DNA of 52,820 nt from CBFHSD01 sp965658375 (GTDB lineage Bacteria > Bacteroidota > Bacteroidia > Flavobacteriales_G > Salibacteraceae): positions 1 through 52,820 of the forward strand of contig CBFHSD010000013.1 of the NCBI GenBank assembly GCA_965658375.1, given 5' to 3'. Shown one piece after another: positions 24,454 to 33,402 of this stretch. Position numbers and translations under genes: made by a program. Each line of letters begins with the position of its first letter. The first letter of the stretch is position 1. Below the pieces are notes generated by a model. The model ran no database searches, was not told the origin of the DNA, and saw only the letters and a list, made by a program, of their open reading frames with translations.

Positions 24454-25449
24454 CTATTCGCTTATTGGATAGTAGATATAAGTCAACCATTTTGAAGTAT
24501 CTGTTTCAGTTCCTGGATCTGTTTCGTAAACTTCCATAGGGTTTCCAATCACTTCAATGCCATTTTCAGCAATAAGTGCCTCCATTTCATTCCATAAATC
24601 ACCCATTTCTTCGTAAGGTCCATAATGGGTTCCTCTTAAATAAAGGCGTTCCTCAACAGCATTCTTGCTTATCTCATCAGTACCTTCCATTGCAGCATCT
24701 ACAGGAATAGCGGCTTCAAAAACAGAGAAGAGCGTAGCCTCATCAAAACTGTAATAAATAGCCATTGGTGCACCAGAAGATTGTCCTTTAGTATGCATCA
24801 TAATCATACCATAATCTTTGGCAATGTGTGCACCAAAATCTTCCATTGAACATGAATCCATAACAGAGAGGTAGGAGAACGCTGGCAACACTACCTTTTG
24901 AATATCACTGGTATTTACTGGAACGGCTGAAGCTACAGAGTCTAAGCTATTCACTCCTTGTTGAAAAATAGCTGTCATAAAAGGTTTTTGCATTGACATC
25001 AACAAACGCATAAAAGGGTTAGATCCCAAATCATTTGACATTGTCCATGTAATCTTTGTGCCGTCTTCAACTGGTTCAAAAATAAACGCCCCTACTCCGG
25101 GAGCACCGGATTCATTAAAATAAAGGTTCCCTATAACGTGTTTATTCGGTTCACAATCTACATACTCGAGTCTTCCATTCCCCATTATCTCACTTGTCCA
25201 AGAGTAAGAAGCACCAACTCCCATAGTTGTTTCGCCTAGTGTAATGGTCATATTTGAGTCCATACCTTCCCATGGAGACCATTGTATGCGCTTTTCAATA
25301 TCATTAACTTGATCATACAATACACTTACGGGAGCTTTAGAAATGGTTGAAGCCTCAACTTTAAGTTCTGATGGTTGCATGAAGCCTATCACCACTACAA
25401 TTACTAGCAGTGAAAGAAGGATAATACCAAGAATTTTCAAAAATCTCAT
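24454..25449 (-). CDS. SRPBCC and GyrI-like two-domain protein, membrane anchored
   Basis: 331 residues: an N-terminal hydrophobic anchor at about 5-24 (ILGIILLSLLVIVVVIGFM); an SRPBCC/polyketide-cyclase domain at about 30-175 (WSPWEGMDSNMTITLG, MGVGASYSWTSEIMGNG, GTKITWTMSNDLGSNP); and a GyrI-like/AraC effector-binding domain at about 185-330 (GAPMAIYYSFDEA, YLRGTHYGPYEEMGDLW). Both folds bind small hydrophobic ligands. Same two-domain order is common in Bacteroidota; ligand unknown. Monocistronic with a terminator. Confidence 0.87.
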   Translation of the reverse strand: MRFLKILGIILLSLLVIVVVIGFMQPSELKVEASTISKAPVSVLYDQVNDIEKRIQWSPWEGMDSNMTITLGETTMGVGASYSWTSEIMGNGRLEYVDCEPNKHVIGNLYFNESGAPGVGAFIFEPVEDGTKITWTMSNDLGSNPFMRLLMSMQKPFMTAIFQQGVNSLDSVASAVPVNTSDIQKVVLPAFSYLSVMDSCSMEDFGAHIAKDYGMIMMHTKGQSSGAPMAIYYSFDEATLFSVFEAAIPVDAAMEGTDEISKNAVEERLYLRGTHYGPYEEMGDLWNEMEALIAENGIEVIGNPMEVYETDPGTETDTSKWLTYIYYPISE

Positions 25450-25556
25450 ATCAACAAAGGTTTAGATTAATAATGTTACAAATAAAAACATTGTTTCAAT
25501 ACACCAAAGTGAATATATAAGTGCGAGCTCCTGAGAGATGCCATTAAAAATCAACT

Positions 25557-25564
25557 TATTTTTG
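25557..25564 (+). promoter_or_regulatory. -7 promoter element TATTTTTG before the M23-LysM gene
   Basis: Exact TAnnTTTG match followed by GCTC and a GTG start codon at 25569. The 4-nt spacing supports the GTG as the true start. Confidence 0.5.
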
Positions 25565-25568
25565 GCTC

Positions 25569-26648
25569 GTGATTAAAGCCATTTTCATCTTTTTAGCATG
25601 CCTCGTTTTTTCCATTGACCTAACAGCCCAACAAGCCAAGGACACTGCAAGCGCAGTGGTAATGTACGGAGAGGTTAGCTTGTTGGATGAAGTAGATGAT
25701 TTAGATTCAGTCAGTATTGCCCACTACCGCGATTCTTTGCTCCAAATGGAGCACCCTCCAGTACAAACCATTCGAGAAATCAATACATACCTCGAAATCC
25801 CACATATGAGCTTTGATCAAGTATTTCATGTGGTTGACTCTCTCTTTGAATTAGATACTATCCCCTACCCTTTGATAACACAGATCAATATTTACATTGC
25901 TCAAAACGAAGAAACCACACCTACTCAATCTATTGACACCAGCCAATACCCCGCAGACTTTTATTACCATAGTTGGATTACAGATCGACCAAACCCCTAT
26001 AAATCTGATGAACTATTGGCAGGCGATTCTACCCTTGTATTGCCATTGGTTGGCGAAAACATGGGCAACTTTGAACCACCCATTATAGGCACTGTAACCA
26101 GTGGATTTGGATGGAGAGATGGAAGAAACCACAATGGAATGGATATTGACCTTGAGGTTTGGGATACTGTTAAAACCAGTTTTTCAGGAATGGTTCGTGT
26201 GGCAAGGTACTATGGTGGGTACGGCAGAGTGGTAGTTGTTAGACACCACAATGGCTTAGAAACGCTCTATGCACATTTGCATCGCATAAAAGTGGAGCCA
26301 GGGCAGTTGGTAAAAGCTGGAGAGCTTATTGGTCTTGGCGGGAGCTCTGGGCACAGCACAGGAAGTCATTTACACTGGGAAATTCGTTTTAAAGGAGTTC
26401 CACTTAATCCAGCTCATTTTATTGATTTTGAAGAGTTTGCTTTAGAGTCTGACTCACTAACTTTGAAAAAAACAAAATACGGATACGCTGCTTTCCCTTC
26501 AGATGCAGCTTTTCACACAGTTGAAAAAGGAGACTTTTTATATAAAATTGCAGAGCAATACGGTACAAGTATTCAGAAACTTTGCAAACTCAATGGCATT
26601 CGCAGAAATAGCATTTTAGTGGTAGGCCAGCATATTAGGATTATATGA
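25569..26648 (+). CDS. M23 peptidase with LysM domain, secreted
   Basis: 359 residues from a GTG start, with a signal peptide (KAIFIFLACLVFSIDLTAQ). The peptidase domain at about 175-285 has zinc ligands in GMDIDLEV preceded by RNH (HxxxD) and in HSTGSHLHWEIR (HxH), with VTSGFGWRDGR before it and YGRVVVVRHHNGLETLYAHL between. A LysM domain closes the protein (VEKGDFLYKIAEQYGTS...LVVGQHIRI). M23 enzymes cut peptidoglycan cross-links; LysM binds the glycan. First gene of a three-gene run; the next gene overlaps it by 4 nt. Confidence 0.93.
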   Translation: MIKAIFIFLACLVFSIDLTAQQAKDTASAVVMYGEVSLLDEVDDLDSVSIAHYRDSLLQMEHPPVQTIREINTYLEIPHMSFDQVFHVVDSLFELDTIPYPLITQINIYIAQNEETTPTQSIDTSQYPADFYYHSWITDRPNPYKSDELLAGDSTLVLPLVGENMGNFEPPIIGTVTSGFGWRDGRNHNGMDIDLEVWDTVKTSFSGMVRVARYYGGYGRVVVVRHHNGLETLYAHLHRIKVEPGQLVKAGELIGLGGSSGHSTGSHLHWEIRFKGVPLNPAHFIDFEEFALESDSLTLKKTKYGYAAFPSDAAFHTVEKGDFLYKIAEQYGTSIQKLCKLNGIRRNSILVVGQHIRII

Positions 26649-26992
26649 ACTTAGAAGAAACATTTGATTTTACCAATTGGCGAGAACACCCGAGTAACAG
26701 GAAGTACACGGTATTCTTTTTTGCTGATGTAAAGCAAGGGAACTTCTTTGTAAACCTTTTGATCGAACACAAAATCCCTTACGAAAAGCATATAGAGTCT
26801 GATGATCACAAGCGCAAATTCATGGTGGGAATTCATAACAAGCATTTGAAAGAGGCGCGACACTTGAATAATTTGACAATTGGTAATTTTAGGAATAAAT
26901 TCATGCCTGAAAAAGCAATGCGCTGGGTGGTAATGACCATTTCTTTTATTGCTCTTGGCTTAGCCTTTCTAGGTTACTTTTTAAACAACTAA
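26645..26992 (+). CDS. Conserved hypothetical, tail-anchored membrane protein
   Basis: 115 residues; a soluble front (WREHPSNRKYTVFFFADVKQGNFF, LIEHKIPYEKHIES, HNKHLKEARHLNNL) and one C-terminal membrane helix at about 93-113 (WVVMTISFIALGLAFLGYFL). The front, with its small alpha/beta pattern, resembles DUF2007-like signal proteins but I am not sure. Translationally coupled to the M23-LysM gene and followed 6 nt later by a barrel gene, so a role in the envelope is possible. Confidence 0.75.
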   Translation: MNLEETFDFTNWREHPSNRKYTVFFFADVKQGNFFVNLLIEHKIPYEKHIESDDHKRKFMVGIHNKHLKEARHLNNLTIGNFRNKFMPEKAMRWVVMTISFIALGLAFLGYFLNN

Positions 26993-26998
26993 ACTCAT

Positions 26999-27703
26999 AT
27001 GAGAAACAGTCTTACAACGCTACTGGTATTTTTTCTAGTTCTCACCGCCTTCGCTCAAAAAGGCGGGAATAATATGGGGTTTCAAGTAAAGTCATTTTTA
27101 CCTTCATCATTGATAGGGCAAGGTTATGAAGAGCTTATTCTTGATACATCAAGCTACTCATTGCAATTGAACGGTGGAATCTCTTTTGGTTTTATGGCAC
27201 GCCACAACATCACCAATACTATTGCTTTAGAATCTGGTATCCGCTACACAAAGAGAAATTACACCTCTACCATTTCAAAAACCGACCCTTCTTTCACGAG
27301 TGAAATGCCGTTTTCAATTGTTTCATATGAAATACCCATAAACGCCCTATTTTATGTTCAAACGGGAAGCCAAAGCTATATCAACGCGGCATTGGGAGTA
27401 TGTATTGAATTTTTTCCAAGCGATGTTTCCTCCTTCAATGAAGAATACGGAACTGTGCAGGAATCTGCTCGTAATAGCTGGATTCAAGCTGGAACAAATG
27501 CCAATTTAGGATGGGAGTACCGTTCTAAAGAATCTGGCACCTTTTACTTTGGCCTGTCTTATCATTTGCCTTACACAGACATTTATCTGAATAAACTAGG
27601 AATGAATGGCCAAGTTCAAGTAGAACAAACTTTACCTATTACAGGAACCTACTTGTCTTTGGATCTACGCTACTACATACATAGAGTAGAGGAAGATGAA
27701 TAA
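26999..27703 (+). CDS. PorT-like outer-membrane beta-barrel protein
   Basis: 234 residues with a signal peptide (MRNSLTTLLVFFLVLTAFAQ). The mature part alternates polar and hydrophobic residues in about eight strands: GFMARHNITNTIALESGIRYTKRNY, EIPINALFYVQTG, YINAALGVCIEFF, TNANLGWEYRS, FYFGLSYHLPYTDIY, GTYLSLDLRYYIHR. This is the small eight-strand barrel of the PorT/OMP_b-brl type. Specific role unknown. Follows the tail-anchored gene by 6 nt. Confidence 0.82.
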   Translation: MRNSLTTLLVFFLVLTAFAQKGGNNMGFQVKSFLPSSLIGQGYEELILDTSSYSLQLNGGISFGFMARHNITNTIALESGIRYTKRNYTSTISKTDPSFTSEMPFSIVSYEIPINALFYVQTGSQSYINAALGVCIEFFPSDVSSFNEEYGTVQESARNSWIQAGTNANLGWEYRSKESGTFYFGLSYHLPYTDIYLNKLGMNGQVQVEQTLPITGTYLSLDLRYYIHRVEEDE

Positions 27704-27726
27704 GTAACTTGAAACTGCTTTGTTCT

Positions 27727-27915
27727 CTAGGAAGCTAGTTTCATGGAAACATAAAACAAAGTCAACGTTCCAAGAATAAAAACGAGCATTTTCCAAACGT
27801 TTTTCCCCATTACTTTAGCCATTTTAAGATCCTTTCTATAGGCTAGACCAAAGAGCAAAAAACTACCTACCAATACCAATGCTGCAAAAACTAACTGACC
27901 ATCACTAAACGCCAT
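27727..27915 (-). CDS. Small two-helix membrane protein (62 aa)
   Basis: Two membrane helices at about 7-25 (LVFAALVLVGSFLLFGLAY) and 42-58 (KMLVFILGTLTLFYVSM) joined by a basic loop (RKDLKMAKVMGKNVWK) that should face the cytoplasm. The protein follows the YrdC gene by 2 nt, so both come from one transcript. Similar short proteins accompany many Flavobacteria operons; function unknown. Confidence 0.75.
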   Translation of the reverse strand: MAFSDGQLVFAALVLVGSFLLFGLAYRKDLKMAKVMGKNVWKMLVFILGTLTLFYVSMKLAS

Positions 27916-27917
27916 CT

Positions 27918-28541
27918 CTATAAATATTCTTCTATGTTACCTAATCCTTCACGCACCACATTCATCTCTCCTTTCGTAGCATCAACCACCGTACTTGCAA
28001 TATTGTTCCCATAGCCTCCATCAATAATAATATCTGCTTGATCTTGCATCATCTCATAAATCTGAGCAGGGTCTGAAGGGTACTCGATACACTCATCATC
28101 ATCGTGTATAGAAGTAGTGATAATTGGTTTTTCTAAAACACGTACAATTTCTCTTGGAATAAGGTGGTCTGGAACACGAATACCAATCTCCTTTTTCTTT
28201 TTAAATACGCCTGTTAACTTGTTGTTCGCTTCAAGAATAAAAGTAAAAGGGCCAGGCAAGGCTTTCTTCATTAATCGAAAAGTAGAATTATCTAAAGGTT
28301 TAGTGTAATCTGCCAAATGTCTCAAATCATGGAAAATCAAAGCAAAGTTTGCTTTCTCGGCTTTCAACCCTTTCAATCGAGCTACCTTTTCAATGGCCTT
28401 AACATGGCTAGAAGAGCAGCCAATGGCATATACCGTATCTGTTGGATACACTACCAACGCCCCTTTTTCCATGGCCTCAGCAACATGCTGTATGCTTTTT
28501 AAATCGGGGTTCTCGGAATGAATTCGAATCAATTCTGCCAT
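27918..28541 (-). CDS. Sua5/YciO/YrdC-family protein (threonylcarbamoyl-AMP synthase type)
   Basis: 207 residues from the ATG at 28539-28541 (MAELIRIHSE); a TTG two codons earlier is disfavoured. KGALVVYPTDTVYAIGCSS, LPGPFTFILEA, EIGIRVPDHLI and IITTSIH are the family blocks. The family makes threonylcarbamoyl-AMP for tRNA t6A37; this protein has no C-terminal Sua5 domain and is closer to the YciO branch, whose role is less certain. A TAGCTTTG element is at 28558-28565, 16 nt before the start. Confidence 0.85.
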   Translation of the reverse strand: MAELIRIHSENPDLKSIQHVAEAMEKGALVVYPTDTVYAIGCSSSHVKAIEKVARLKGLKAEKANFALIFHDLRHLADYTKPLDNSTFRLMKKALPGPFTFILEANNKLTGVFKKKKEIGIRVPDHLIPREIVRVLEKPIITTSIHDDDECIEYPSDPAQIYEMMQDQADIIIDGGYGNNIASTVVDATKGEMNVVREGLGNIEEYL

Positions 28542-28557
28542 CACCAAATACTTTTCG

Positions 28558-28565
28558 CAAAGCTA
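28558..28565 (-). promoter_or_regulatory. -7 promoter element TAGCTTTG before the YrdC-family gene
   Basis: CAAAGCTA on the plus strand is an exact TAnnTTTG on the minus strand, 16 nt upstream of the ATG. The T-run of the transaldolase terminator lies 36 nt further upstream. Confidence 0.4.
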
Positions 28566-28600
28566 CAAAAAGCTCCTTCTAAACGTGCGAGTGCGGGAGC

Positions 28601-28636
28601 AAAAAAAAAAGCGTGTTTCTGATGAAACACGCTTTT
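28601..28636 (-). terminator. Strong terminator after the transaldolase gene
   Basis: AAAGCGTGTTTC pairs perfectly with GAAACACGCTTT around a 4-base loop; ten T follow on the minus strand, only 5 nt beyond the transaldolase stop. Confidence 0.92.
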
Positions 28637-28641
28637 TAAAC

Positions 28642-29298
28642 TTATCCATTTGATTTAGCGTGATCCGCTAAGAATTTTTCCAAGCCTATGTCCGTTAATG
28701 GGTGTTTTAACAAACCTTCAATGGCAGACAAGGGTCCAGTCATTACATCTGCCCCAAGTCTGGCACAATCAACAATGTGCATTGTGTGACGCACAGAAGC
28801 TGCAAGAATTTGAGTCTCGAACATGTAATTGTCATAAATCGCTCTAATGTCTGCAATGAGGTCCATTCCATCTGTAGAAATATCATCCAATCTTCCAATA
28901 AATGGAGAAAGGTAAGTAGCTCCAGCTTTAGCTGCCAAAATAGCCTGCCCTACAGAGAATACTAAAGTACAGTTGGTTGGTATTGCTTTATCAGAGAAAT
29001 ATTTAATGGCTTTTAAGCCCTCTTTAATCATTGGAATTTTAACCACAATGTTTGGGTGCAGAGCAGCAAGCTCTTCGCCTTCTCTAATCATTCCTTCAAA
29101 ATCAGTTGAAATAACCTCCGCACTTACAGGTCCATCTACAATGTCGCAAATATCAAGGTAATGCTTGGTTACGTTCTGGGCACCAGAAATGCCTTCTTTT
29201 GCCATTAAAGATGGGTTTGTTGTCACACCATCTAAAATTCCCAATGCATGGGCTTCTTTAATCTGCTCTAGATTAGCTGTATCAATAAAAAATTTCAT
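28642..29298 (-). CDS. Transaldolase / fructose-6-phosphate aldolase family
   Basis: 218 residues from the ATG at 29296-29298 (MKFFIDTANLEQI), the standard start of the MipB/FSA-type subfamily; upstream in-frame codons extend through the promoter and are rejected. GVTTNPSLMAKEG, Schiff-base Lys87 in IVVKIPM, NCTLVFSVGQAILAAKAGA and YLSPFIGRLDDI are visible. Members act as transaldolase in the pentose phosphate pathway or as fructose-6-phosphate aldolase; sequence alone does not decide. Preceded by a textbook Bacteroidota promoter and closed by a strong terminator, so monocistronic. Confidence 0.93.
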   Translation of the reverse strand: MKFFIDTANLEQIKEAHALGILDGVTTNPSLMAKEGISGAQNVTKHYLDICDIVDGPVSAEVISTDFEGMIREGEELAALHPNIVVKIPMIKEGLKAIKYFSDKAIPTNCTLVFSVGQAILAAKAGATYLSPFIGRLDDISTDGMDLIADIRAIYDNYMFETQILAASVRHTMHIVDCARLGADVMTGPLSAIEGLLKHPLTDIGLEKFLADHAKSNG

Positions 29299-29317
29299 CC
29301 TGATTCTAAATTTGTTG

Positions 29318-29348
29318 CAAATGTACGCTACCGAGGTGTGCTGACAAA
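29318..29348 (-). promoter_or_regulatory. Consensus Bacteroidota promoter of the transaldolase gene
   Basis: On the minus strand TTTG, exactly 19 nt, then TACATTTG: the full TTTG-N19-TAnnTTTG consensus. The -7 element ends 19 nt before the ATG, giving a leader of roughly 12-15 nt. Confidence 0.8.
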
Positions 29349-29435
29349 TCAAAAAGAAGGCCTTCAAGCTTTATCTCCCTCTTGAGGTGAGATTCAATGT
29401 TTATATTGCGGCTTGCAATCCAAATACATGTCTAT

Positions 29436-31604
29436 ATGAAATTGTTTATCTCCTTATTTACAGCATGCACTGTGCTTTTTGCATTTGGTCAAGAAACTGA
29501 GAAATTCACCTTGGAAGACATCCATGCAAGTGCCAAATACAGACCCGAGTCTGTATGGGGTTTACGTTCAATGAATGATGGCATACATTATACCTCACTG
29601 GCCAGAACCAAGAAAGGAGTAGCTCTAGTAAAGTACCAATACAAAAGTGGTAAAGCATTAGATACTCTTATGCAAACCACTAACGAAGAGCAACTGAAAC
29701 GTATTTCGGGATATTCATTTTCTGCTGATGAACAAAAAATTCTAGTAAAAACGGATGTTGAGAAAATCTACAGAAGATCTACACGAGAGCACAACTTTGT
29801 TTACGACAGAGCATCTCAATCTTTCACCAAAATCTCAAAAGGAGGGAAACAAAGACTTGCCACTTTTTCACCAGCGGGTGACAAAGTCGCTTTTGTGAGA
29901 CAAAACAACCTTTTCTTCATCGACTTATCTACAGGAGAAGAAACTCAAATCTCTAAAGATGGAAGGTCAAACGAAGTGATTTTTGGCGCTACAGATTGGG
30001 TATATGAAGAGGAGTTTGCATTTAGCAAAGCGTTTTTCTGGAGCCCAGATGGAAAGAAAATAGCCTATTACAGGTTTGATGAGACCGAGGTAAAAGAATT
30101 CTTCATGAGCACATATGGCACACTATATCCAGAGGAGTACAAATTCAAATACCCTAAAGCCGGAGAAAACAATTCTAACGTTTCCATTTATGTATATAAT
30201 CTGGAAGAAAAAGCATCTATGGACCTCATACATACTTCAGCAAATGAAAAGGAGTATATCCCTAGAATAAAGTGGACTGCGAATGCTGATGAGTTAGCAG
30301 TTATGCTCATGAATAGGCACCAAAGTGATCTTGCTTATATGATTGCAAACGCAACAACTGGAAGCGTAAAAGAGGTTTACAGAGAAATAAGCGAAACATA
30401 CATTGATGTGAACGATAGCTGGACATTTACTCCAAACAATGAGAGTATGATATTCACTTCAGAAATTTCAATGTTTAATCACATACACGAGTTAAACCTA
30501 AACACTGGTGAAATGGCCAGTATTACTGAGGGCAACTTTGATGTGACAGATTTTTACGGCTATGACCATGATAGCAGAACCTTCTATTACGCTGCAGCCG
30601 CTAACTCACCCACTCAAAGAGAGGTTTACAAATTGAAACGTGGAAAGAAGCCAACAGCAATAACGACATCACCAGGTTGGAATTCTGCTGAGTTTAGCAA
30701 AGGGATGAAGTACTTCATCAATACCCATAGCAGTGCCAATCAACCTCCATACATCAGTTTACATGATGCAAACGGCAAGCAAATAAGAGTATTAAAAGAC
30801 AACACAGAACTCAAAGAACGTTTGGCTGCTGTAGGCTTATCACCAAAAGAGTTTTTCTCGTTTAAAACAGAATCTGGCACTGAGTTAAATGCTTGGGCTA
30901 TAAAGCCTCTTAATTTTGATAAAGACAAAAAATATCCCGTTTTAGTAACTATCTATGGCGGCCCAGGTTCGCAAACAGTAAAAGACCAATGGGCAGGAAC
31001 AAACTATTTATGGCACCAATATTTAGCACAAGAAGGCTATATCGTAGTATCTGTTGACAATAGAGGTACAGGTGCTCGTGGAGTTCAATTTAAGAAATCT
31101 ACGCACCTGCAATTAGGTAGACTAGAAACCGAAGATTACATCTCTTTTGCCAAGTATTTAGGCAGTCAATCTTATATAGATGCAGAAAGAATAGGTATTT
31201 GGGGTTGGAGTTACGGTGGCTATATGAGCTCATTAGCCATTACAAAAGGGGCCGATCATTATAAAACGGCCATTGCGGTGGCACCGGTAACAACTTGGAG
31301 GTATTATGATAGCATCTACACAGAACGTTACATGCATACACCAGAAGAGAATCCGAATGGCTATGATGACAATTCACCTATCAACCATGTAGAAAAAATG
31401 AAAGGAAATTACCTCTTGATTCATGGCAATAGTGATGACAATGTGCATTTCCAAAATTCTGCAGATATGGTTAGTGCTTTAGTAGAAGCCAACAAACAAT
31501 TTGATTTCATGATGTATCCGAATAAAAATCATGGAATTTACGGTGGGAACACACGTTTGCATTTGTACACTAAAATGACCGACTACTTGAAAGAGAACTT
31601 GTAA
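29436..31604 (+). CDS. Dipeptidyl-peptidase 4 (S9 family)
   Basis: 722 residues from the ATG at 29436, which gives the signal peptide MKLFISLFTACTVLFAFGQ; the track start 13 codons earlier is not needed. N-terminal beta-propeller (DPPIV_N) with the double-glutamate substrate anchor in DWVYEEEF. C-terminal hydrolase with catalytic Ser in WGWSYGGYMSS (about 592), Asp in HGNSDDNVHF (about 667) and His in NKNHGIYGG (about 698). It frees X-Pro/X-Ala dipeptides from peptide N-termini in the periplasm. Next to it lies a dipeptide transporter. Confidence 0.95.
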   Translation: MKLFISLFTACTVLFAFGQETEKFTLEDIHASAKYRPESVWGLRSMNDGIHYTSLARTKKGVALVKYQYKSGKALDTLMQTTNEEQLKRISGYSFSADEQKILVKTDVEKIYRRSTREHNFVYDRASQSFTKISKGGKQRLATFSPAGDKVAFVRQNNLFFIDLSTGEETQISKDGRSNEVIFGATDWVYEEEFAFSKAFFWSPDGKKIAYYRFDETEVKEFFMSTYGTLYPEEYKFKYPKAGENNSNVSIYVYNLEEKASMDLIHTSANEKEYIPRIKWTANADELAVMLMNRHQSDLAYMIANATTGSVKEVYREISETYIDVNDSWTFTPNNESMIFTSEISMFNHIHELNLNTGEMASITEGNFDVTDFYGYDHDSRTFYYAAAANSPTQREVYKLKRGKKPTAITTSPGWNSAEFSKGMKYFINTHSSANQPPYISLHDANGKQIRVLKDNTELKERLAAVGLSPKEFFSFKTESGTELNAWAIKPLNFDKDKKYPVLVTIYGGPGSQTVKDQWAGTNYLWHQYLAQEGYIVVSVDNRGTGARGVQFKKSTHLQLGRLETEDYISFAKYLGSQSYIDAERIGIWGWSYGGYMSSLAITKGADHYKTAIAVAPVTTWRYYDSIYTERYMHTPEENPNGYDDNSPINHVEKMKGNYLLIHGNSDDNVHFQNSADMVSALVEANKQFDFMMYPNKNHGIYGGNTRLHLYTKMTDYLKENL

Positions 31605-31658
31605 GTGATATTTTTCTATTTTGGCGCACTGTAATTTTTAAACTCAAAAAATCTATAT

Positions 31659-33188
31659 ATGTCTAAAAGTCATCCTAAAGGGCTCTACGTACTTTTTGTT
31701 ACTGAAATGTGGGAACGTTTCAGCTACTACGGTATGCGTGCCATCTTTATTCTGTTTATGACCAAAGCTCTGTTAATGGATAAAGTTTTGGCTTCTACCA
31801 TTTACGGAAACTATACCGGTTTGGTTTATCTAACACCACTCATTGGTGGTTATGTGGCCGATAGGTATTGGGGGAATAGGAAATCTATTTTCTGGGGTGG
31901 AATTATGATGGCCATCGGGCAATTCATGCTTTTTGGTTCGGCATTGCTTTACCAACAATTTTCAGCTGCCGATGGTGTTTCTATCTCGCACATTCTATTC
32001 TATGGTGGTTTAGGCCTCTTGATTTTTGGTAATGGTTTCTTTAAACCCAACATTTCAACCATGGTTGGGCAGTTGTATCCAGAAGGCGATAACCGAATGG
32101 ATTCCGCAATGACCATTTTCTACATGGGTATTAACCTCGGTGCTTTTATTGCGCCATTGGTAACCGGTTTCTTAGGAGATACAGGAGATCCAGCAGACTT
32201 TAAATGGGGCTTCTTTGCCGCAGGTATGGGCATGGTTTTGTCTACCATCATATTTGAATTCTTAAAGAACAAATATGTAGTTACTGCTAAGGGTGAGCCT
32301 GTTGGATTACCCCCAGTGAAAGAAATAGTGAAACCAGAAGACAAAAAAGCGATCAATTGGGTTGAAATGATTCAATACCTAGGACTTGCTTTGACCTTAG
32401 GATTTACGCTCTTCAAGTTTGCAGGCTTAGATGAAATTGCAGCAACCATGTTAAGTATCACAATTACTGCAATGCTGAGTATCATTCGAGATAAAAGCCT
32501 TACGAAAATTGAAAAACAAAGAATTGGTGTTATTTATATATGTGCCCTCTTCGTTATCTTTTTCTGGTCGGCTTTTGAACAAGCTGGAGCTTCGCTTACA
32601 TTCTTTGCAGATGAACAAACAGATAGGCATATTGGTGCATGGGAAATGCCTGCATCCTATTTCCAATCATTCAACGCCTTATTTATTGTTGCCCTTGCCC
32701 CTATTATGGCGTGGTTATGGACCAAATTGGGTGAAAAGAAAATGGAACCTGCATCTCCTTACAAACAATCTATTGGTTTATTCATGTTGGCTCTTGGTTA
32801 CTTAGTAATCGCCTTTGGAGTTAAAGATGTAGATCCAAACATTAAAGTAAGTATGATGTGGTTGGTTGGCCTATACTTTATCCATACCATTGGTGAATTG
32901 GCACTCTCTCCCATTGGCTTATCAATGGTTGTAAAACTATCTCCAGTTAAATTCACCTCCTTATTAATGGGAGTTTGGTTTTTAGCAATGGCGAACGCAA
33001 ACAAATTTGCAGGGGTACTGAGTGGTTTCTATCCAGATCCATCTAAACCTACTCCTAGTATTATTGGCTTTCAGATTGAAACCCTTTACGACTTCTTTAT
33101 GATCTTCGTATTTATGGCGGGAGGTGCTTCCATCATACTATTCTTGCTCTCTAAGCTTTTGCTTAAGATGATGCACGATATCAGATAG
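31659..33188 (+). CDS. POT/PTR-family proton-coupled peptide transporter
   Basis: 509 residues, about 12-14 membrane helices. The family signature ExxERFxYYG is at 16-25 (EMWERFSYYG), followed by FFKPNISTMVGQLYP and DSAMTIFYMGINLGAFIAP, the two PTR2 signatures. It imports di- and tripeptides with protons across the inner membrane. It starts 54 nt after DPP4 with no terminator between, and a strong terminator follows, so the two form a release-and-uptake operon. Confidence 0.96.
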   Translation: MSKSHPKGLYVLFVTEMWERFSYYGMRAIFILFMTKALLMDKVLASTIYGNYTGLVYLTPLIGGYVADRYWGNRKSIFWGGIMMAIGQFMLFGSALLYQQFSAADGVSISHILFYGGLGLLIFGNGFFKPNISTMVGQLYPEGDNRMDSAMTIFYMGINLGAFIAPLVTGFLGDTGDPADFKWGFFAAGMGMVLSTIIFEFLKNKYVVTAKGEPVGLPPVKEIVKPEDKKAINWVEMIQYLGLALTLGFTLFKFAGLDEIAATMLSITITAMLSIIRDKSLTKIEKQRIGVIYICALFVIFFWSAFEQAGASLTFFADEQTDRHIGAWEMPASYFQSFNALFIVALAPIMAWLWTKLGEKKMEPASPYKQSIGLFMLALGYLVIAFGVKDVDPNIKVSMMWLVGLYFIHTIGELALSPIGLSMVVKLSPVKFTSLLMGVWFLAMANANKFAGVLSGFYPDPSKPTPSIIGFQIETLYDFFMIFVFMAGGASIILFLLSKLLLKMMHDIR

Positions 33189-33205
33189 AAATTCTAATTC
33201 ATTTT

Positions 33206-33237
33206 AAAAGCGGAATCAATTGATTCCGCTTTTTTTT
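33206..33237 (+). terminator. Terminator of the DPP4-POT operon
   Basis: A perfect 28-nt palindrome (AAAAGCGGAATCA and its complement) running into eight T. Confidence 0.92.
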
Positions 33238-33345
33238 GCCTTTAACCTTTGTATACAACCAACTGGCACCGTTTCTGTGGTTGAAATAAATAAGGCTCGA
33301 TGTCAGCTAATCATCGAGTAAAGAATCAGAATAACATATTTTAAT

Positions 33346-33375
33346 GAAAAAGGCAGGTTTTGACTTCGCCTTTTA
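33346..33375 (+). terminator. Second hairpin with weak T-tail before the thioredoxin pair
   Basis: AAAAAGGC pairs with GCCTTTT around a 13-nt loop, followed by ATACATT. A CTCGATG/CATCGAG hairpin lies just before it at 33296-33318. No gene lies between the two terminators; the region may be a leader or the remnant of an older gene. Confidence 0.35.
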
Positions 33376-33388
33376 TACATTATTAAGG

Positions 33389-33396
33389 TAAATTTG
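33389..33396 (+). promoter_or_regulatory. -7 promoter element TAAATTTG before the first thioredoxin-like gene
   Basis: Exact TAnnTTTG match, 6 nt before the ATG at 33403. No TTTG lies at the expected -33 position. Confidence 0.45.
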
Positions 33397-33402
33397 GCCC
33401 TT

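Noticed and set aside
27704..27726. Terminator between the barrel gene and the small membrane gene
   Set aside because: A GAAACT/AGTTTC stem exists but has a bulge, overlaps the minus-strand stop codon and lacks a T-run.
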